Counted from the first letter of the stretch, positions 52,104 through 61,336 are shown. The stretch: 64,000 nt of DNA from Flavonifractor sp. An10 (GCF_002161215.1 NZ_NFMB01000002.1:62001-126000); one strand, 5' to 3'. The notes: generated from the letters alone by a model not told the origin. Numbers and translations are program-made.

Positions 52104-53450
52104 ATGAAGCAAAGCTTTTACGGCGGCGTGCATCCCCATGACCGGAAGGAGTTGGCACGCCACAAGGAGATTGTGCCTCTCAGCGCGGCTCCCAAAGAGG
52201 TCGTCATCGCCATGGCGATGCACGTCGGCGCGCCCTGCAAGCCCATCGTCTCTGTGGGCGACCAGGTGAAGGTGGGCCAGAAGATCGGCGAGATCGCCGG
52301 CCTGGGCGCCCCCATTCACGCGTCGGTGTCCGGCACGGTCAAGGCGGTGGAGCCCCGTCCCTACGTGGGCGGCGGCAAGTGCATGTCCGTGGTCATCGAG
52401 AATGATTTCCAGGACACCTGGGGCTCTGAGCTCACCCCCCATCCCGACTACACCAAGCTGACGACCAACGAGATCGTGGAGATCGTCAAGGAGGCCGGTA
52501 TCACCGGTATGGGCGGCGCCGGCTTCCCCACCCACGTGAAGATCAGCTCCGGCCTGGGCAAGGTGGACACGCTGATCCTCAACGGTGCGGAGTGCGAGCC
52601 GTACATCACCGCCGACCACCGGCTGATGCTGGAGCAGGGCGAGAAGGTCATCGGCGGCGTGCGCATCCTGATGCAGGCCTTCGGCCTCAAGAGCGCCGTC
52701 ATCGGCGTGGAGGCCAACAAGGAGGACGCCATCGAGCACCTGAAGGCCCTGGTGGGCGGCAAGAACGACGTGACGGTGGAGTCTCTGCGCACCCGGTACC
52801 CCCAGGGCGCTGAGAAGCAGCTGATCCAGCGCATCACCGGCCGCGAGGTGCCCCCCGGCGGGCTGCCCGCCCACGTGGGCTGCGCGGTGTTCAACGTGGG
52901 CACCGCCGCCGCCGTGTACGACGCCGTGGTGGAGGGCAAGCCCCTGACCCACCGCATCGTCACCGTCACCGGCGACGCCATCAAGGAGCCCAAGAACCTG
53001 CGGGTTCCCCTGGGCACCTCCTTCCAGCAGATCATCGACGAGGGCAAGGGCTTCAAGGAGACCCCCGACCGGGTGCTCACCGGCGGCCCCATGATGGGCA
53101 TCGCCCAGTACACCCTTGACGTCACCTGCATCAAGGGCACCAACGCCGTGCTCTGCCTGACCAAGAAGGAAGCCGCCCCCGTGGTGGAGGAGGAGACCTG
53201 CCTGCGCTGCGCCCGCTGCGTCAACGTCTGTCCCATGCACCTGACCCCGGTGTACATGCACCTGTACGCCGAAAAGGGCATGTGGAAGGAGGCCGAGGCC
53301 CTCAACGTCATGGACTGCATCGAGTGCGGCTCCTGCAACTACATCTGCCCCGCCCGTATCCACTTGGTTCAGTCCTTCCGTGTGACCAAGGGTGAGCTGC
53401 GGGCTCTGGCGGCCAAGGAAAAAGCGGCGAAGGAGGCGGCCAAAGCATGA
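52104..53450 (+). CDS. rnfC: Rnf complex subunit C
   Basis: 448 aa peripheral subunit carrying the NADH/FMN site and two 4Fe-4S clusters. N-terminal GGVHPHDRKELARHKEIVPL; GxGGAGFPTHVK loop (GITGMGGAGFPTHVKISSG); clusters CLRCARCVNVCP and CIECGSCNYICP. The Rnf complex couples ferredoxin oxidation by NAD+ to Na+ or H+ export. ATG 52104 follows GAGGTGG. Confidence 0.96.
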   Translation: MKQSFYGGVHPHDRKELARHKEIVPLSAAPKEVVIAMAMHVGAPCKPIVSVGDQVKVGQKIGEIAGLGAPIHASVSGTVKAVEPRPYVGGGKCMSVVIENDFQDTWGSELTPHPDYTKLTTNEIVEIVKEAGITGMGGAGFPTHVKISSGLGKVDTLILNGAECEPYITADHRLMLEQGEKVIGGVRILMQAFGLKSAVIGVEANKEDAIEHLKALVGGKNDVTVESLRTRYPQGAEKQLIQRITGREVPPGGLPAHVGCAVFNVGTAAAVYDAVVEGKPLTHRIVTVTGDAIKEPKNLRVPLGTSFQQIIDEGKGFKETPDRVLTGGPMMGIAQYTLDVTCIKGTNAVLCLTKKEAAPVVEEETCLRCARCVNVCPMHLTPVYMHLYAEKGMWKEAEALNVMDCIECGSCNYICPARIHLVQSFRVTKGELRALAAKEKAAKEAAKA

Positions 53451-54556
53451 ACGAGGAAAAGAACCTGAGACTCACGGTGGCTTCGTCCCCCCACGTGGCC
53501 TCTCCCATTGACACCCAGAACCTGATGCGGGACGTGCTCATCGCCCTGGTGCCCGCCATGGTCATGGGCGTGGTGTTCTTCGGCCCCCGGGCCCTGGTCG
53601 CCACCATCATCTCCGTGGTGGCCTGCGAGTTCTTTGAGTGGGCCTACCGCAAGCTCATGAAGAAATCCTGCGCCAACAAGGATCTGTCCGCCGCCGTCAC
53701 CGGCGTGCTGCTGGCCTTCGTGTGCGCGCCCACCCTGCCCTACTGGATGCTGATCATCGGCGACTTCTTCGCCATCGTGGTGGTCAAGCAGCTCTTCGGC
53801 GGCCTGGGCCAGAACTTCCTCAACCCCGCCCTGGCGGGCCGCGCCTTCCTGATGCTGTGCTACCCCGTGGCCATGACCACCTGGATTGTGCCCGGCATCG
53901 GCGCGGACAAGTGGGCCAATGTGCTGGGCAACACCACCACCATGGCCGGCGCCGACATTGTTACCGGCGCCACTCCCCTGAGCACCGATCTGATGCACTC
54001 CGGCCTGCTGCCCACCCTGGAGAACTTCCAGGCCGGCCTGCTGCCCGAGTCCATCACCTCCCCCACCACCCTGCTGGACGTCTTCGTGGGCAACGTGGGC
54101 GGCTGTATCGGTGAGATTTCCGCCCTGGCCCTGCTGCTGGGCGGGGTGTACCTGATCGCCCGGGGCGTGATCCGCGCCCGCATCCCCGTGGCCTACATCG
54201 CCACCGTGGCGGTGCTCACCTTCATCTTCCCCAAGGGCGACGCTGACCGTCTGGCCTGGATGCTGTATCAGCTGTTCACCGGCGGCCTGTTCCTGGGCGC
54301 CTTCTTCATGGCCACCGACTATGTCACCAGCCCCGTCACCAAGAAGGGCGAGATCATCTACGGCATCGGCTGCGGCCTGCTGACCGTGTTCATCCGCTAC
54401 TTCGGCGGCTACCCCGAGGGCGTGAGCTACTCCATCCTGATCATGAACTGCTGTGTGTGGCTCATCGACAAGGTGGGCAAGCCCAACCGCTACGGCGTGA
54501 CCAAGGAAATGCGCGCCGCCGAGAAGGCGGCCAAGAAAGCCGGGAAGGAGGGTTAA
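53447..54556 (+). CDS. rnfD: Rnf complex subunit D
   Basis: 369 aa, about nine or ten membrane helices. Covalent FMN attachment is expected at the Thr of GATPLST (~180). NPALAGRAFLMLCYPVAMTTW is a family block. Overlaps rnfC by 4 bp. Confidence 0.95.
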   Translation: MNEEKNLRLTVASSPHVASPIDTQNLMRDVLIALVPAMVMGVVFFGPRALVATIISVVACEFFEWAYRKLMKKSCANKDLSAAVTGVLLAFVCAPTLPYWMLIIGDFFAIVVVKQLFGGLGQNFLNPALAGRAFLMLCYPVAMTTWIVPGIGADKWANVLGNTTTMAGADIVTGATPLSTDLMHSGLLPTLENFQAGLLPESITSPTTLLDVFVGNVGGCIGEISALALLLGGVYLIARGVIRARIPVAYIATVAVLTFIFPKGDADRLAWMLYQLFTGGLFLGAFFMATDYVTSPVTKKGEIIYGIGCGLLTVFIRYFGGYPEGVSYSILIMNCCVWLIDKVGKPNRYGVTKEMRAAEKAAKKAGKEG

Positions 54557-54558
54557 CC

Positions 54559-55107
54559 ATGACTGAGACGAAAAAAGATCCCGGCACTGCCACTCTCGTG
54601 GTGGTACTGTTCCTCATCTGCCTGGTGACCTCTCTGCTGCTGGGCCTGACCAACGAGGTGACCGCCCCCTTTATCAAGGCGAATAACTGGAAGACCACCC
54701 AGGAGGCCATGAACGCTGTTCTGCCCGCCGACGAGTACACCGACGTGACCGCCGACTACGCCGGCGGCGACGCCACCGTGGAGGCCGTCTATCAGGCCGG
54801 CGACGCCGGCTATGTGGTGCAGGTCTCCCCGCCCACCTCCTTCAGCGGCAACCTGACCATCATGGTGGGTGTGGACTCCAGCTACGCCTGCACCGGCATT
54901 TCCGTCACCAGCACCGGTGAGACCTCCGGTCTGGGCTCCAATGCCAGCCGGCCCTCCTTCGCCGATCAGTTCATCGGCAAGACCGGCACCGTGGCCGTCA
55001 CCAAGGACGGCGGCGACATCAACGCCATCACCGGCGCCACCATCACCTCCCGCGGCGTGTGCGAGGCGGTCAACTCCGCCATCGCCGTGGCCGAGAGCAT
55101 GGGTTAA
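54559..55107 (+). CDS. rnfG: Rnf complex subunit G
   Basis: 182 aa. One N-terminal membrane helix (~12-34) and an extracytoplasmic FMN-binding domain whose flavinylation motif is NAITGATITSRGV (S/TGATxxS/T, ~157-165). ATG 54559 starts 2 bp after rnfD. Confidence 0.95.
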   Translation: MTETKKDPGTATLVVVLFLICLVTSLLLGLTNEVTAPFIKANNWKTTQEAMNAVLPADEYTDVTADYAGGDATVEAVYQAGDAGYVVQVSPPTSFSGNLTIMVGVDSSYACTGISVTSTGETSGLGSNASRPSFADQFIGKTGTVAVTKDGGDINAITGATITSRGVCEAVNSAIAVAESMG

Positions 55108-55119
55108 GGAGGTAAGAAC

Positions 55120-55800
55120 GTGAATCCGAAAAAGCAATTGATGGACGGCCTGTTCTTCCAGAACCCGGTTACCGTCCAGCTGCTGGGCATGTGCTCCACC
55201 ATGGCCATCACTACCACCCTGTTCAACGGCCTTGGCATGGGCGTGTCCGTGCTGATTATCCTGACCCTGTCCAACATCCTGATCGCCGCGCTGCGGAAGA
55301 TCATCCCCAACAACATCCGTATCGCCTGCTTCATCGTGGTGATCGCCGGCTTCGTGACCATCGTGGATCTGATGCTTCAGGCCTTCATCCCGGCCCTGTC
55401 CAAGAGCCTGGGCCTGTTCATCCCCCTGATCGTGGTGAACTGTATCATCCTGGGCCGCGCCGAGGCCTTCTCCTATAAGAACACCATCGCCGCCTCCACC
55501 CTGGACGGTATCTTCCAGGGCCTGGGCTACACCATCATCCTGGTGATCATGTGCGTCATCCGTGAGTTCCTGGGCGCCGGCACCATCATGGGCGGCCTGC
55601 TGGAGATCGGCGAGAACGGCCAGCTGGTCTTCGGCCTGGGCACTGCCGCCGGCATCCGCATCCTGCCTGAGGCCTTCCCCGCCCTGGGCATGATCCTGCC
55701 AGTGGGCGGCTTCCTCACCCTGGCCTGCCTGATCGCCGCCATGCAGTACATCCTGAACAAGCCCAAGAAGGACAAAAAGACTGAGGAGGTGGCCAAGTAA
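55120..55800 (+). CDS. rnfE: Rnf complex subunit E
   Basis: 226 aa, six membrane helices, homologous to RnfA and NqrD. GLFFQNPVTVQLLGMCSTMA and VNCIILGRAEAFSYKN are diagnostic. GTG start with AAGGAGG 7 nt upstream. Stop overlaps the rnfA ATG. Confidence 0.95.
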   Translation: MNPKKQLMDGLFFQNPVTVQLLGMCSTMAITTTLFNGLGMGVSVLIILTLSNILIAALRKIIPNNIRIACFIVVIAGFVTIVDLMLQAFIPALSKSLGLFIPLIVVNCIILGRAEAFSYKNTIAASTLDGIFQGLGYTIILVIMCVIREFLGAGTIMGGLLEIGENGQLVFGLGTAAGIRILPEAFPALGMILPVGGFLTLACLIAAMQYILNKPKKDKKTEEVAK

Positions 55801-56417
55801 TGGGATTTGATCTTGCCAACCTGTTCAGCGTGGCCCTGGGCGCCATTCTGGTCAACAACTTCATTTTCTCCCAGTTCCTGGGCATCTGCCCCTTCATGGG
55901 CGTGTCCAAGAAGATCGACACCGCCGCCGGCATGGGCATCGCCGTGACCTTCGTCATGGGCCTGGCCTCCGCCATCTGCTGGCCCATCAACCAGTTCCTG
56001 CTGGTGAACCCCGCCATCTACGGCGAGGGCGGCCCCAATCTGGCCTTCATGCAGACCGTGGTCTTCATCCTGGTCATCGCCGCCCTGGTGCAGTTCATCG
56101 AGATGTTCCTGAAGAAGTCCATGCCCTCCCTGTATGAGGCCCTGGGCATCTACCTGCCCCTGATCACCACCAACTGCGCGGTGCTGGGCGTGGTGCTCCA
56201 GAACACCCAGAACGGCTACGACTTCATCACCAGCGTGGTGTACGGCATCACCGGCGGCCTGGGCTTCATGCTGGCCATCGTGATCTTCGCCAGCATCCGG
56301 GAGCGGCTGACCTTCTCCGAGTGCCCCAAGGCCTTCGAGGGCTTCCCCATCGCTCTGATGACCGCCGGCCTGGTGGCTCTGTCCTTCATGGGCTTCTCCG
56401 GCCTGAAGGTCTTTTAA
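55800..56417 (+). CDS. rnfA: Rnf complex subunit A
   Basis: 205 aa, six membrane helices. ILVNNFIFSQFLGICPFMGV contains the conserved membrane Cys that, with one in RnfE, binds an intramembrane iron-sulfur centre; ITTNCAVLGVVLQNTQ is the second block. Confidence 0.96.
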   Translation: MGFDLANLFSVALGAILVNNFIFSQFLGICPFMGVSKKIDTAAGMGIAVTFVMGLASAICWPINQFLLVNPAIYGEGGPNLAFMQTVVFILVIAALVQFIEMFLKKSMPSLYEALGIYLPLITTNCAVLGVVLQNTQNGYDFITSVVYGITGGLGFMLAIVIFASIRERLTFSECPKAFEGFPIALMTAGLVALSFMGFSGLKVF

Positions 56418-56432
56418 GGAGGGCGGAAGAAT

Positions 56433-57365
56433 ATGAATTTTCAGATTGTTATCATCGCGGTGGTGATCCTGGCTGCCCTGGGCGCCCTGTTCGGACTGGT
56501 GCTGGGCTTCGCCGCCAAGGTCTTCGCCGTTGAGGTGGATCCCAAGGAAGAGGCCGTGCTGGGCTGCCTGCCCGGTGCCAACTGCGGCGGCTGCGGCTTC
56601 GCCGGCTGCTCCGGCTATGCCGCCGCCGTGGCCAAGGGCGCTGCCCCGGTCAACGCCTGCGCCGCCGGCGGCGAGGCGGTTGCCGCCCAGATCGCCGAGA
56701 TCATGGGCGTGTCCGCCGGCGCCATGGTCAAGCAGCTGGCCCAGGTGCACTGCACCGGCTGCGGCCAGAACTACAAGCAGTATGAGTACGTGGGCCTCCA
56801 CGACTGCGTGGCGGCCTCCAAGGTGCCCGGCGGCGGCGCGCTGTCCTGCGCCTACGGCTGCCTGGGCCTGGGCTCCTGTGAGAAGGCCTGCCCCTTCGAC
56901 GCCATCCACGTCATCGACGGCGTGGCCAAGGTGGACGAGGAGAAGTGCAAGGCCTGCGGCAAGTGCGTGGACATCTGCCCCCGCCACATCATCGCCCTGG
57001 AGCCCTACAAGACCAAGCGCCACGTCACCATTCCCTGCTCCTCCCACGACAAGGGTGTGGACGCCCGGAAGGTGTGCGACAACGGCTGCATCGGCTGCTC
57101 CCTGTGCGCCAAGAGCTGCCCCAAGGAAGCCATCACCATGGTCAACAACCTGGCCGTCATCGACTACGAGAAGTGCATCGGCTGCGGCATCTGCGCCCAG
57201 AAGTGCCCCCGCAAGCTGATCACCGTGGACGGCAAGGTGCCCGAGGTGAAGCCTGCGGCCCCCAAGGCGGCCCCTGCCGCCGCCAAGCCCGCGGCCCCCG
57301 CCGCAGAGGCCCCCAAGGCCGAGCCCGCCGCCAAGGCGGAGGGCACCTCCGAGACCAAGGAGTAA
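56433..57365 (+). CDS. rnfB: Rnf complex subunit B (ferredoxin-like)
   Basis: 310 aa. N-terminal membrane helix, a Cys cluster GCLPGANCGGCGFAGCSGYA (~43-62), then multiple CxxCxxCxxxC ferredoxin clusters (CKACGKCVDICP, CIGCSLCAKSCP, CIGCGICAQKCP). Entry point for ferredoxin electrons. The C-terminal ~40 residues are an Ala/Pro/Lys-rich tail of low complexity. Last gene of the operon, followed by a terminator. Confidence 0.96.
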   Translation: MNFQIVIIAVVILAALGALFGLVLGFAAKVFAVEVDPKEEAVLGCLPGANCGGCGFAGCSGYAAAVAKGAAPVNACAAGGEAVAAQIAEIMGVSAGAMVKQLAQVHCTGCGQNYKQYEYVGLHDCVAASKVPGGGALSCAYGCLGLGSCEKACPFDAIHVIDGVAKVDEEKCKACGKCVDICPRHIIALEPYKTKRHVTIPCSSHDKGVDARKVCDNGCIGCSLCAKSCPKEAITMVNNLAVIDYEKCIGCGICAQKCPRKLITVDGKVPEVKPAAPKAAPAAAKPAAPAAEAPKAEPAAKAEGTSETKE

Positions 57366-57377
57366 AAACGGCATCAG

Positions 57378-57411
57378 AAAGCGCGCGTTCCGTTTGGAAC
57401 GCGCGCTTTTT
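57378..57411. terminator. Terminator of the rnf operon, probably bidirectional
   Basis: 14-bp stem AAAGCGCGCGTTCC / GGAACGCGCGCTTT, GTTT loop, T run on the right and A run on the left, serving also the leftward DUF1540 gene. Confidence 0.93.
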
Positions 57412-57428
57412 GCCGTCTGTACGGGGCC

Positions 57429-57602
57429 TTACTGCTTGGTGCCCAGCTGGAAGGACGCGCACTCGGTGTTGGCGCAGTTGGTCACGTTGGCGTCGCAGCA
57501 GCCCACCTTGATCTCGTTCAGGGTGCAGTAGTTCTGCTCGCCGCAGTGATAGGCGCAGCGGTTGACGGAGCAGCGGATGCTGTTGTTGGGGGTCTTGTTC
57601 AT
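57429..57602 (-). CDS. Small cysteine-rich DUF1540 protein
   Basis: 57 aa from ATG 57602, after AAGGAGG. CSVNRCAYHCGEQNYC and GCCDANVTNCANTEC give nine cysteines in the spacing of the DUF1540 family, thought to bind metal. Function unknown. Confidence 0.88.
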   Translation of the reverse strand: MNKTPNNSIRCSVNRCAYHCGEQNYCTLNEIKVGCCDANVTNCANTECASFQLGTKQ

Positions 57603-57636
57603 GGTTCGATTCCTCCTTGATTCCTGGCTCGCGCAA

Positions 57637-57676
57637 GGGAAGCACCGCCCTCCGCGGGGCGGAGGAGGTGCTTCCC
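57637..57676 (-). terminator. Hairpin after the 57708-58565 gene
   Basis: Outer 10-bp stem GGGAAGCACC / GGTGCTTCCC with inner CCTCCGC / GCGGAGG. Only TT follows in the leftward direction. Confidence 0.6.
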
Positions 57677-57707
57677 TAGTATGCGCCGTCAGGGGCGGAA
57701 TATACAT

Positions 57708-58565
57708 CTACGGTTTGCCGGCGGTCTGGTCCTCCGGCTCCGTCTCATCCGGCCAGAGGGTGGGGATGAACCGGCGGGCGAACCAGCCCCGGCCCCGGTT
57801 TTTCACATAGAAATAGCCGATGAAGGAGAACACCACCGCGCCGATGAAGTTGACGAACAGATCCTTCATGGTGTCCAGAATGCCGATGTCCAGATAGCCG
57901 CCCAGGCCCAGGGCGTGCTGGGCGCCGTCGGCGGTGACCACAATCACGTCGGTGATGTCCTCGATGGACACCGGGGTGTTGCCGCCGCTGGGATCCAGCA
58001 TCACCGAGCCGATGGAGTGGACGATGGTGTCCTTCTGCATGTCCAGCAGGAAGAGCTGATCCATCAGGCACTCGAAGAACTCCCACAGCACCCCGATGGT
58101 CATGGAGAAGCAGAAGGCCACCACAGCCAGATACACCGGCGACAGGGTGAAGGCCAGCTTCTCGTTGCGGTTGAGGATGTCCAGGAGGGAGAAGCCGATG
58201 GCGGCGCACAGGAAGCCGTTGAGGGTGTGCAGCATGGTGTCCCAGTAGGGGAACTGGACATAGTAGGCCTGGATCTCCCCCAGAATCTCCGCCGCGAAGA
58301 TGAACAGGAGGATGATGACCTCCAGGGTGTCGGGGATCTCGATGCGGATGGTGCGTTCAATGAAGCTGGGCAGGGTGAAGAGGAACAGGGTGAGCACGCA
58401 CAGGAACACGTTTTCGAAGTTCCCGTTGAAGAACTGGGCCACCAGCGCCACAAGTACCAGGGCGCGGAGGGTGATATACACCGCCGTCAGCCCCGGCTTT
58501 GCCTTGATCTGCTCCCGCAGGGTGGGGCGGCCCGGCAGAGGGGCGGGCTTTTTGTGCTTCCGCAT
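57708..58565 (-). CDS. Polytopic membrane protein, YjdF/DUF2238-like pattern
   Basis: 285 aa with about seven membrane helices. The motifs DTMLHTLNGFLCAAIGFSLL, GVLWEFFECLMDQ and DTMKDLFVNFIGA follow the H ... G, WExxE/D and D-x-x-x-D-L-x-x-N order of the DUF2238 (YjdF) family; the resemblance is in pattern only. Start ATG 58565. It is coupled to the upstream carbonic anhydrase gene (1-bp gap). Confidence 0.75.
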   Translation of the reverse strand: MRKHKKPAPLPGRPTLREQIKAKPGLTAVYITLRALVLVALVAQFFNGNFENVFLCVLTLFLFTLPSFIERTIRIEIPDTLEVIILLFIFAAEILGEIQAYYVQFPYWDTMLHTLNGFLCAAIGFSLLDILNRNEKLAFTLSPVYLAVVAFCFSMTIGVLWEFFECLMDQLFLLDMQKDTIVHSIGSVMLDPSGGNTPVSIEDITDVIVVTADGAQHALGLGGYLDIGILDTMKDLFVNFIGAVVFSFIGYFYVKNRGRGWFARRFIPTLWPDETEPEDQTAGKP

Positions 58566-58566
58566 G

Positions 58567-59094
58567 TCACAGGCCCTCCGCGTCACCGGCCAGGGGCAGC
58601 AGCTCCGCCGACAGGCGCAGGTATTTCCCCGCATCCTGGGCCAGCCCGGCCAGCTCATCAGGGCGCAGGGGCCGCTTGACCCTGGCGGGTGAGCCCACCA
58701 CCAGGCTGCCCGGCGGGATTACCGCACCCTGGGTCACCAGGGCGCCGGCGGCCACCAGGCTGTCCGCCCCGATCACACAGCCGTTGAGAAGCACCGCCCC
58801 CATGCCGATGAGGGCTCCGTCCTCCACCGTGCAGCCGTGGAGGATGGCGCCGTGCCCCACCGTGACCCCGCGGCCCACGGTCATGGGGAAATCCTCGTCG
58901 CAGTGGAGCACGGCGTTGTCCTGGATGTTGGAGTCCCGTCCGACCCGGATGGGGGCCTCATCCCCCCGGAGCACCGCGCCATACCAGAGGCTGGCGCCGG
59001 CCTCCACGGACACCTCTCCCACCACAACAGCGGTCTCCGCCACCCGGGCGTCGGGATCCACCTGAGGATGGTGCTTGCCATACGACTGTGTCAT
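58567..59094 (-). CDS. Gamma-class carbonic anhydrase / hexapeptide-repeat protein
   Basis: 175 aa left-handed beta-helix with hexapeptide repeats. Zinc histidines are in NAVLHCDEDFP, TVGHGAILHGC (VGHGAILHGC, the GHGAxLHGC motif), and RGDEAPIRVGRDSNIQDN is the family loop. Either a carbonic anhydrase or an acyl-carrier-like relative (YrdA/PaaY); activity cannot be assured. Start MTQSYGKH at 59094. Confidence 0.88.
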   Translation of the reverse strand: MTQSYGKHHPQVDPDARVAETAVVVGEVSVEAGASLWYGAVLRGDEAPIRVGRDSNIQDNAVLHCDEDFPMTVGRGVTVGHGAILHGCTVEDGALIGMGAVLLNGCVIGADSLVAAGALVTQGAVIPPGSLVVGSPARVKRPLRPDELAGLAQDAGKYLRLSAELLPLAGDAEGL

Positions 59095-59207
59095 CAGATC
59101 GTCTCCCTTCGTGTTTTTCAGATAAGAACCATTATACCGATCCACGCCCCGCCTGGCAAGTCAAATCTGGCGAGGCGACCGCATAGGATAGCGGGGAGGT
59201 GAATCCG

Positions 59208-59420
59208 ATGGATCTGAAAAACAACAAGGTGACGGTGGGGGAGCTGATGGAGCATCCCGGCGCCCGGGCGGTGCTCCAGCGACGGTTCCCCATGCTGATG
59301 AAGCACCCCGTGATGGGGGCGGCCCGCACCATTACCCTGGAGCAGATCCTGGCCGTGGCCAGGGAGTACGTGCCCCAGAAGAAGCTGGACGAGGCCCTCA
59401 GCGACCTGCGCCGGGCCTGA
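59208..59420 (+). CDS. Small helical protein of unknown function
   Basis: 70 aa from ATG 59208 after GGGGAGG (an upstream GTG at 59199 is possible). TVGELMEHPGARAVLQRRFP ... GAARTITLEQILAVAREYVP resembles a small helical domain also found fused to some clostridial enzymes. Cytosolic, no cysteine. Function unknown. Confidence 0.75.
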   Translation: MDLKNNKVTVGELMEHPGARAVLQRRFPMLMKHPVMGAARTITLEQILAVAREYVPQKKLDEALSDLRRA

Positions 59421-59428
59421 GCCGGCGC

Positions 59429-59971
59429 TCAGGCGGCCCGGCGGCGTGGAAGGCCGGCGTACCACCGCAGCACGGCGGGGTCGCCGCTGCGCCGCAGCAG
59501 CCGGGCGGTGAGGAGGGTGTCCGCCCCCAGCAGCACTGCGGCGGGGGGCAGGGCCCAGAGGGGGATCCGGGCGGCCAGCCAGGCCGCCGCCGGGTGAATG
59601 AGGTAGAGCACCGCCAGGGCCAGGATGCCCCAGAACAGGGCGAACAGGGGGCACACCCGCCCGCCCAGGTTTCCCGGCAGGTGGGAGTAGTCCCAGAAGG
59701 ACACCCGGAACACCTTTTCATAGAACAGGCTGGTCAGGTACTCCACCGCCGTGCACGCCGCGCCGGCGGCGGGGAGGAGGAGCAGGGGGCGCGCCTGCAC
59801 AAAGGGGGGCAGGGCCAGGACGGCCAGGGCCCCCAGCCCGTACACCGGGCAGATGGGCAGGAGGAGCCGGCACTTCCGATCCCGCTTGGCGCCGCCCACC
59901 ACCCGCACATAGACCACTTCCACCAGAAAGCCCAGAAAGCTGTAGATCAGAAAATACCAGAACCAAACCAT
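59429..59971 (-). CDS. Putative ABC_trans_CmpB-family membrane protein
   Basis: 180 aa, five or six membrane helices. FLIYSFLGFLVEVVYVRVVG at the N-terminus and VFRVSFWDYSHLPGNLGGRV CPLFALFWG in the middle are the signature of the clostridial family named ABC_trans_CmpB. Despite the name there is no sign of a transporter partner here. It converges with the small helical gene. Confidence 0.85.
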   Translation of the reverse strand: MVWFWYFLIYSFLGFLVEVVYVRVVGGAKRDRKCRLLLPICPVYGLGALAVLALPPFVQARPLLLLPAAGAACTAVEYLTSLFYEKVFRVSFWDYSHLPGNLGGRVCPLFALFWGILALAVLYLIHPAAAWLAARIPLWALPPAAVLLGADTLLTARLLRRSGDPAVLRWYAGLPRRRAA

Positions 59972-60105
59972 GCAACCGCCCCGCTTCGTCCATTTTTCTC
60001 TAGCATGGACGGGACGGGGCGGGCTTATGAGATGCAGTTTTTAGCAGGGGCGGGCGGCGCACAAGGCGGGGCGCGAAAAAGGTTGGAAATTTGTCCATTC
60101 CGCTC

Positions 60106-60135
60106 TTGCCGTAGAGGGGGGAAATATGATACGAT
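60106..60135 (+). promoter_or_regulatory. Probable promoter of pyrB
   Basis: TTGCCG, 18-bp spacer, TACGAT; an overlapping TATGAT (60125) is an alternative -10. No PyrR-type attenuator is seen in the short leader. Confidence 0.6.
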
Positions 60136-60166
60136 AGAAAAAATTCTAAAGGGGTAATGAAGGGTC

Positions 60167-61225
60167 ATGCGGCATTTGATCGACTTTGGAGACCTGACGC
60201 GGGCGGAGTGGGATTCCCTGTACCAGCGGTGCAGCGAGATTATGGACCACCCCGCTGATTTTATGGACGCCTGCAGGGGGCGGGTGATGGCCAGCCTGTT
60301 CTACGAGCCGTCCACCCGCACCAACTTTTCCTTCCAGACCGCCATGCTGCGGGTGGGGGGCACGGTGTTCGGCTTTGCCGATCCCAAATCCACCTCCACC
60401 GCCAAGGGGGAGACCCTGAAGGACACCATCAAGATGGTATCCGGCTACGCCGATGTGGTGGTCATGCGCAACCCCAAGGAGGGGGCGGCCAAGGCGGCCT
60501 CCCTGTACTCCGATGTGCCGGTGATCAACGCCGGCGACGGCGGGCACATGCACCCCACCCAGACCACCGCAGATCTCACCACCATCACCCGCCTGCGGGG
60601 CAAGGTGGACGGGCTGTCCGTGGGCCTGTGCGGCGATCTGAAAAACGGCCGCACCGTCCACTCCCTCATCAAGGCCCTGGCCAAGTTTGAGGGCATCAAG
60701 TTCTTCCTCATCGCCCCCCGGGAGCTGGCGGTGCCCGAGTACATGCGGGCCTTCATGCGGGAGAACGACATGTGGTTCACCGAGGTCACCGGCCTGGAGG
60801 CGGTCATCCCCCAGCTGGACGTGCTCTACATGACCCGCATACAGCGGGAGCGGTTTGTGGATCCCCTGGAGTACGAGCGGAACCGTGGCATCTACATCCT
60901 CACCCGCCGCAAGCTTGACCGGGCCAAGAAGGATCTGCTGGTGATGCACCCCCTGCCGAGGGTGGACGAGATTGCCATCGACGTGGACGACGACCCCCGG
61001 GCGGTGTACTTCGACCAGGCCCGGTACGGCATGTTCGCCCGCATGGCCCTGCTCACCGACCTGGCCAACCAGGAGCGGTACAGGCCCGAGCCGGTGGCCA
61101 TCGGCACCAAGCCAGTGTGCTCCAACCCCAACTGCATCACCCAGACCGAGCTCTACCTGCCCCCGCTGGTGAAGCAGAACGGCGGCGTGGACTGCTGCGC
61201 TTACTGCGACAAGGAGCTGCGGTAA
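60167..61225 (+). CDS. pyrB: Aspartate carbamoyltransferase with PyrI-like zinc motif at the C-terminus
   Basis: 352 aa, ~45 longer than a plain PyrB. Carbamoyl-phosphate site FYEPSTRTNFSFQTA (~46-60), GDGGHMHPTQTTADL with the HPTQ motif (~125-139), and MHPLPR. Residues ~318-350 add CSNPNCITQ ... CAYCDKEL, i.e. C-x4-C-x20-C-x2-C, the pattern of the zinc domain of the regulatory chain PyrI, but with no room for PyrI's nucleotide-binding domain. Catalyses the committed step of pyrimidine synthesis. No pyrI or other pyr gene follows. Confidence 0.95.
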   Translation: MRHLIDFGDLTRAEWDSLYQRCSEIMDHPADFMDACRGRVMASLFYEPSTRTNFSFQTAMLRVGGTVFGFADPKSTSTAKGETLKDTIKMVSGYADVVVMRNPKEGAAKAASLYSDVPVINAGDGGHMHPTQTTADLTTITRLRGKVDGLSVGLCGDLKNGRTVHSLIKALAKFEGIKFFLIAPRELAVPEYMRAFMRENDMWFTEVTGLEAVIPQLDVLYMTRIQRERFVDPLEYERNRGIYILTRRKLDRAKKDLLVMHPLPRVDEIAIDVDDDPRAVYFDQARYGMFARMALLTDLANQERYRPEPVAIGTKPVCSNPNCITQTELYLPPLVKQNGGVDCCAYCDKELR

Positions 61226-61268
61226 ATTCGCGGCCCTGCGGGCAAAAAATTTCTCATATTGTGCGACC

Positions 61269-61309
61269 AAAGGCCCTCTCTGCCGCTCTATATAGGCAGA
61301 AGGGCCTTT
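61269..61309 (+). terminator. Terminator after pyrB
   Basis: Stem AAAGGCCCT ... AGGGCCTTT with an inner CTGCC / GGCAG, followed by CATTTCATC. Confidence 0.7.
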
Positions 61310-61336
61310 CATTTCATCGGGAGAGGAGGCGGGATC

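Noticed and set aside
60106-60166. PyrR attenuator upstream of pyrB
   Set aside because: The leader is too short and contains no terminator or antiterminator pair.
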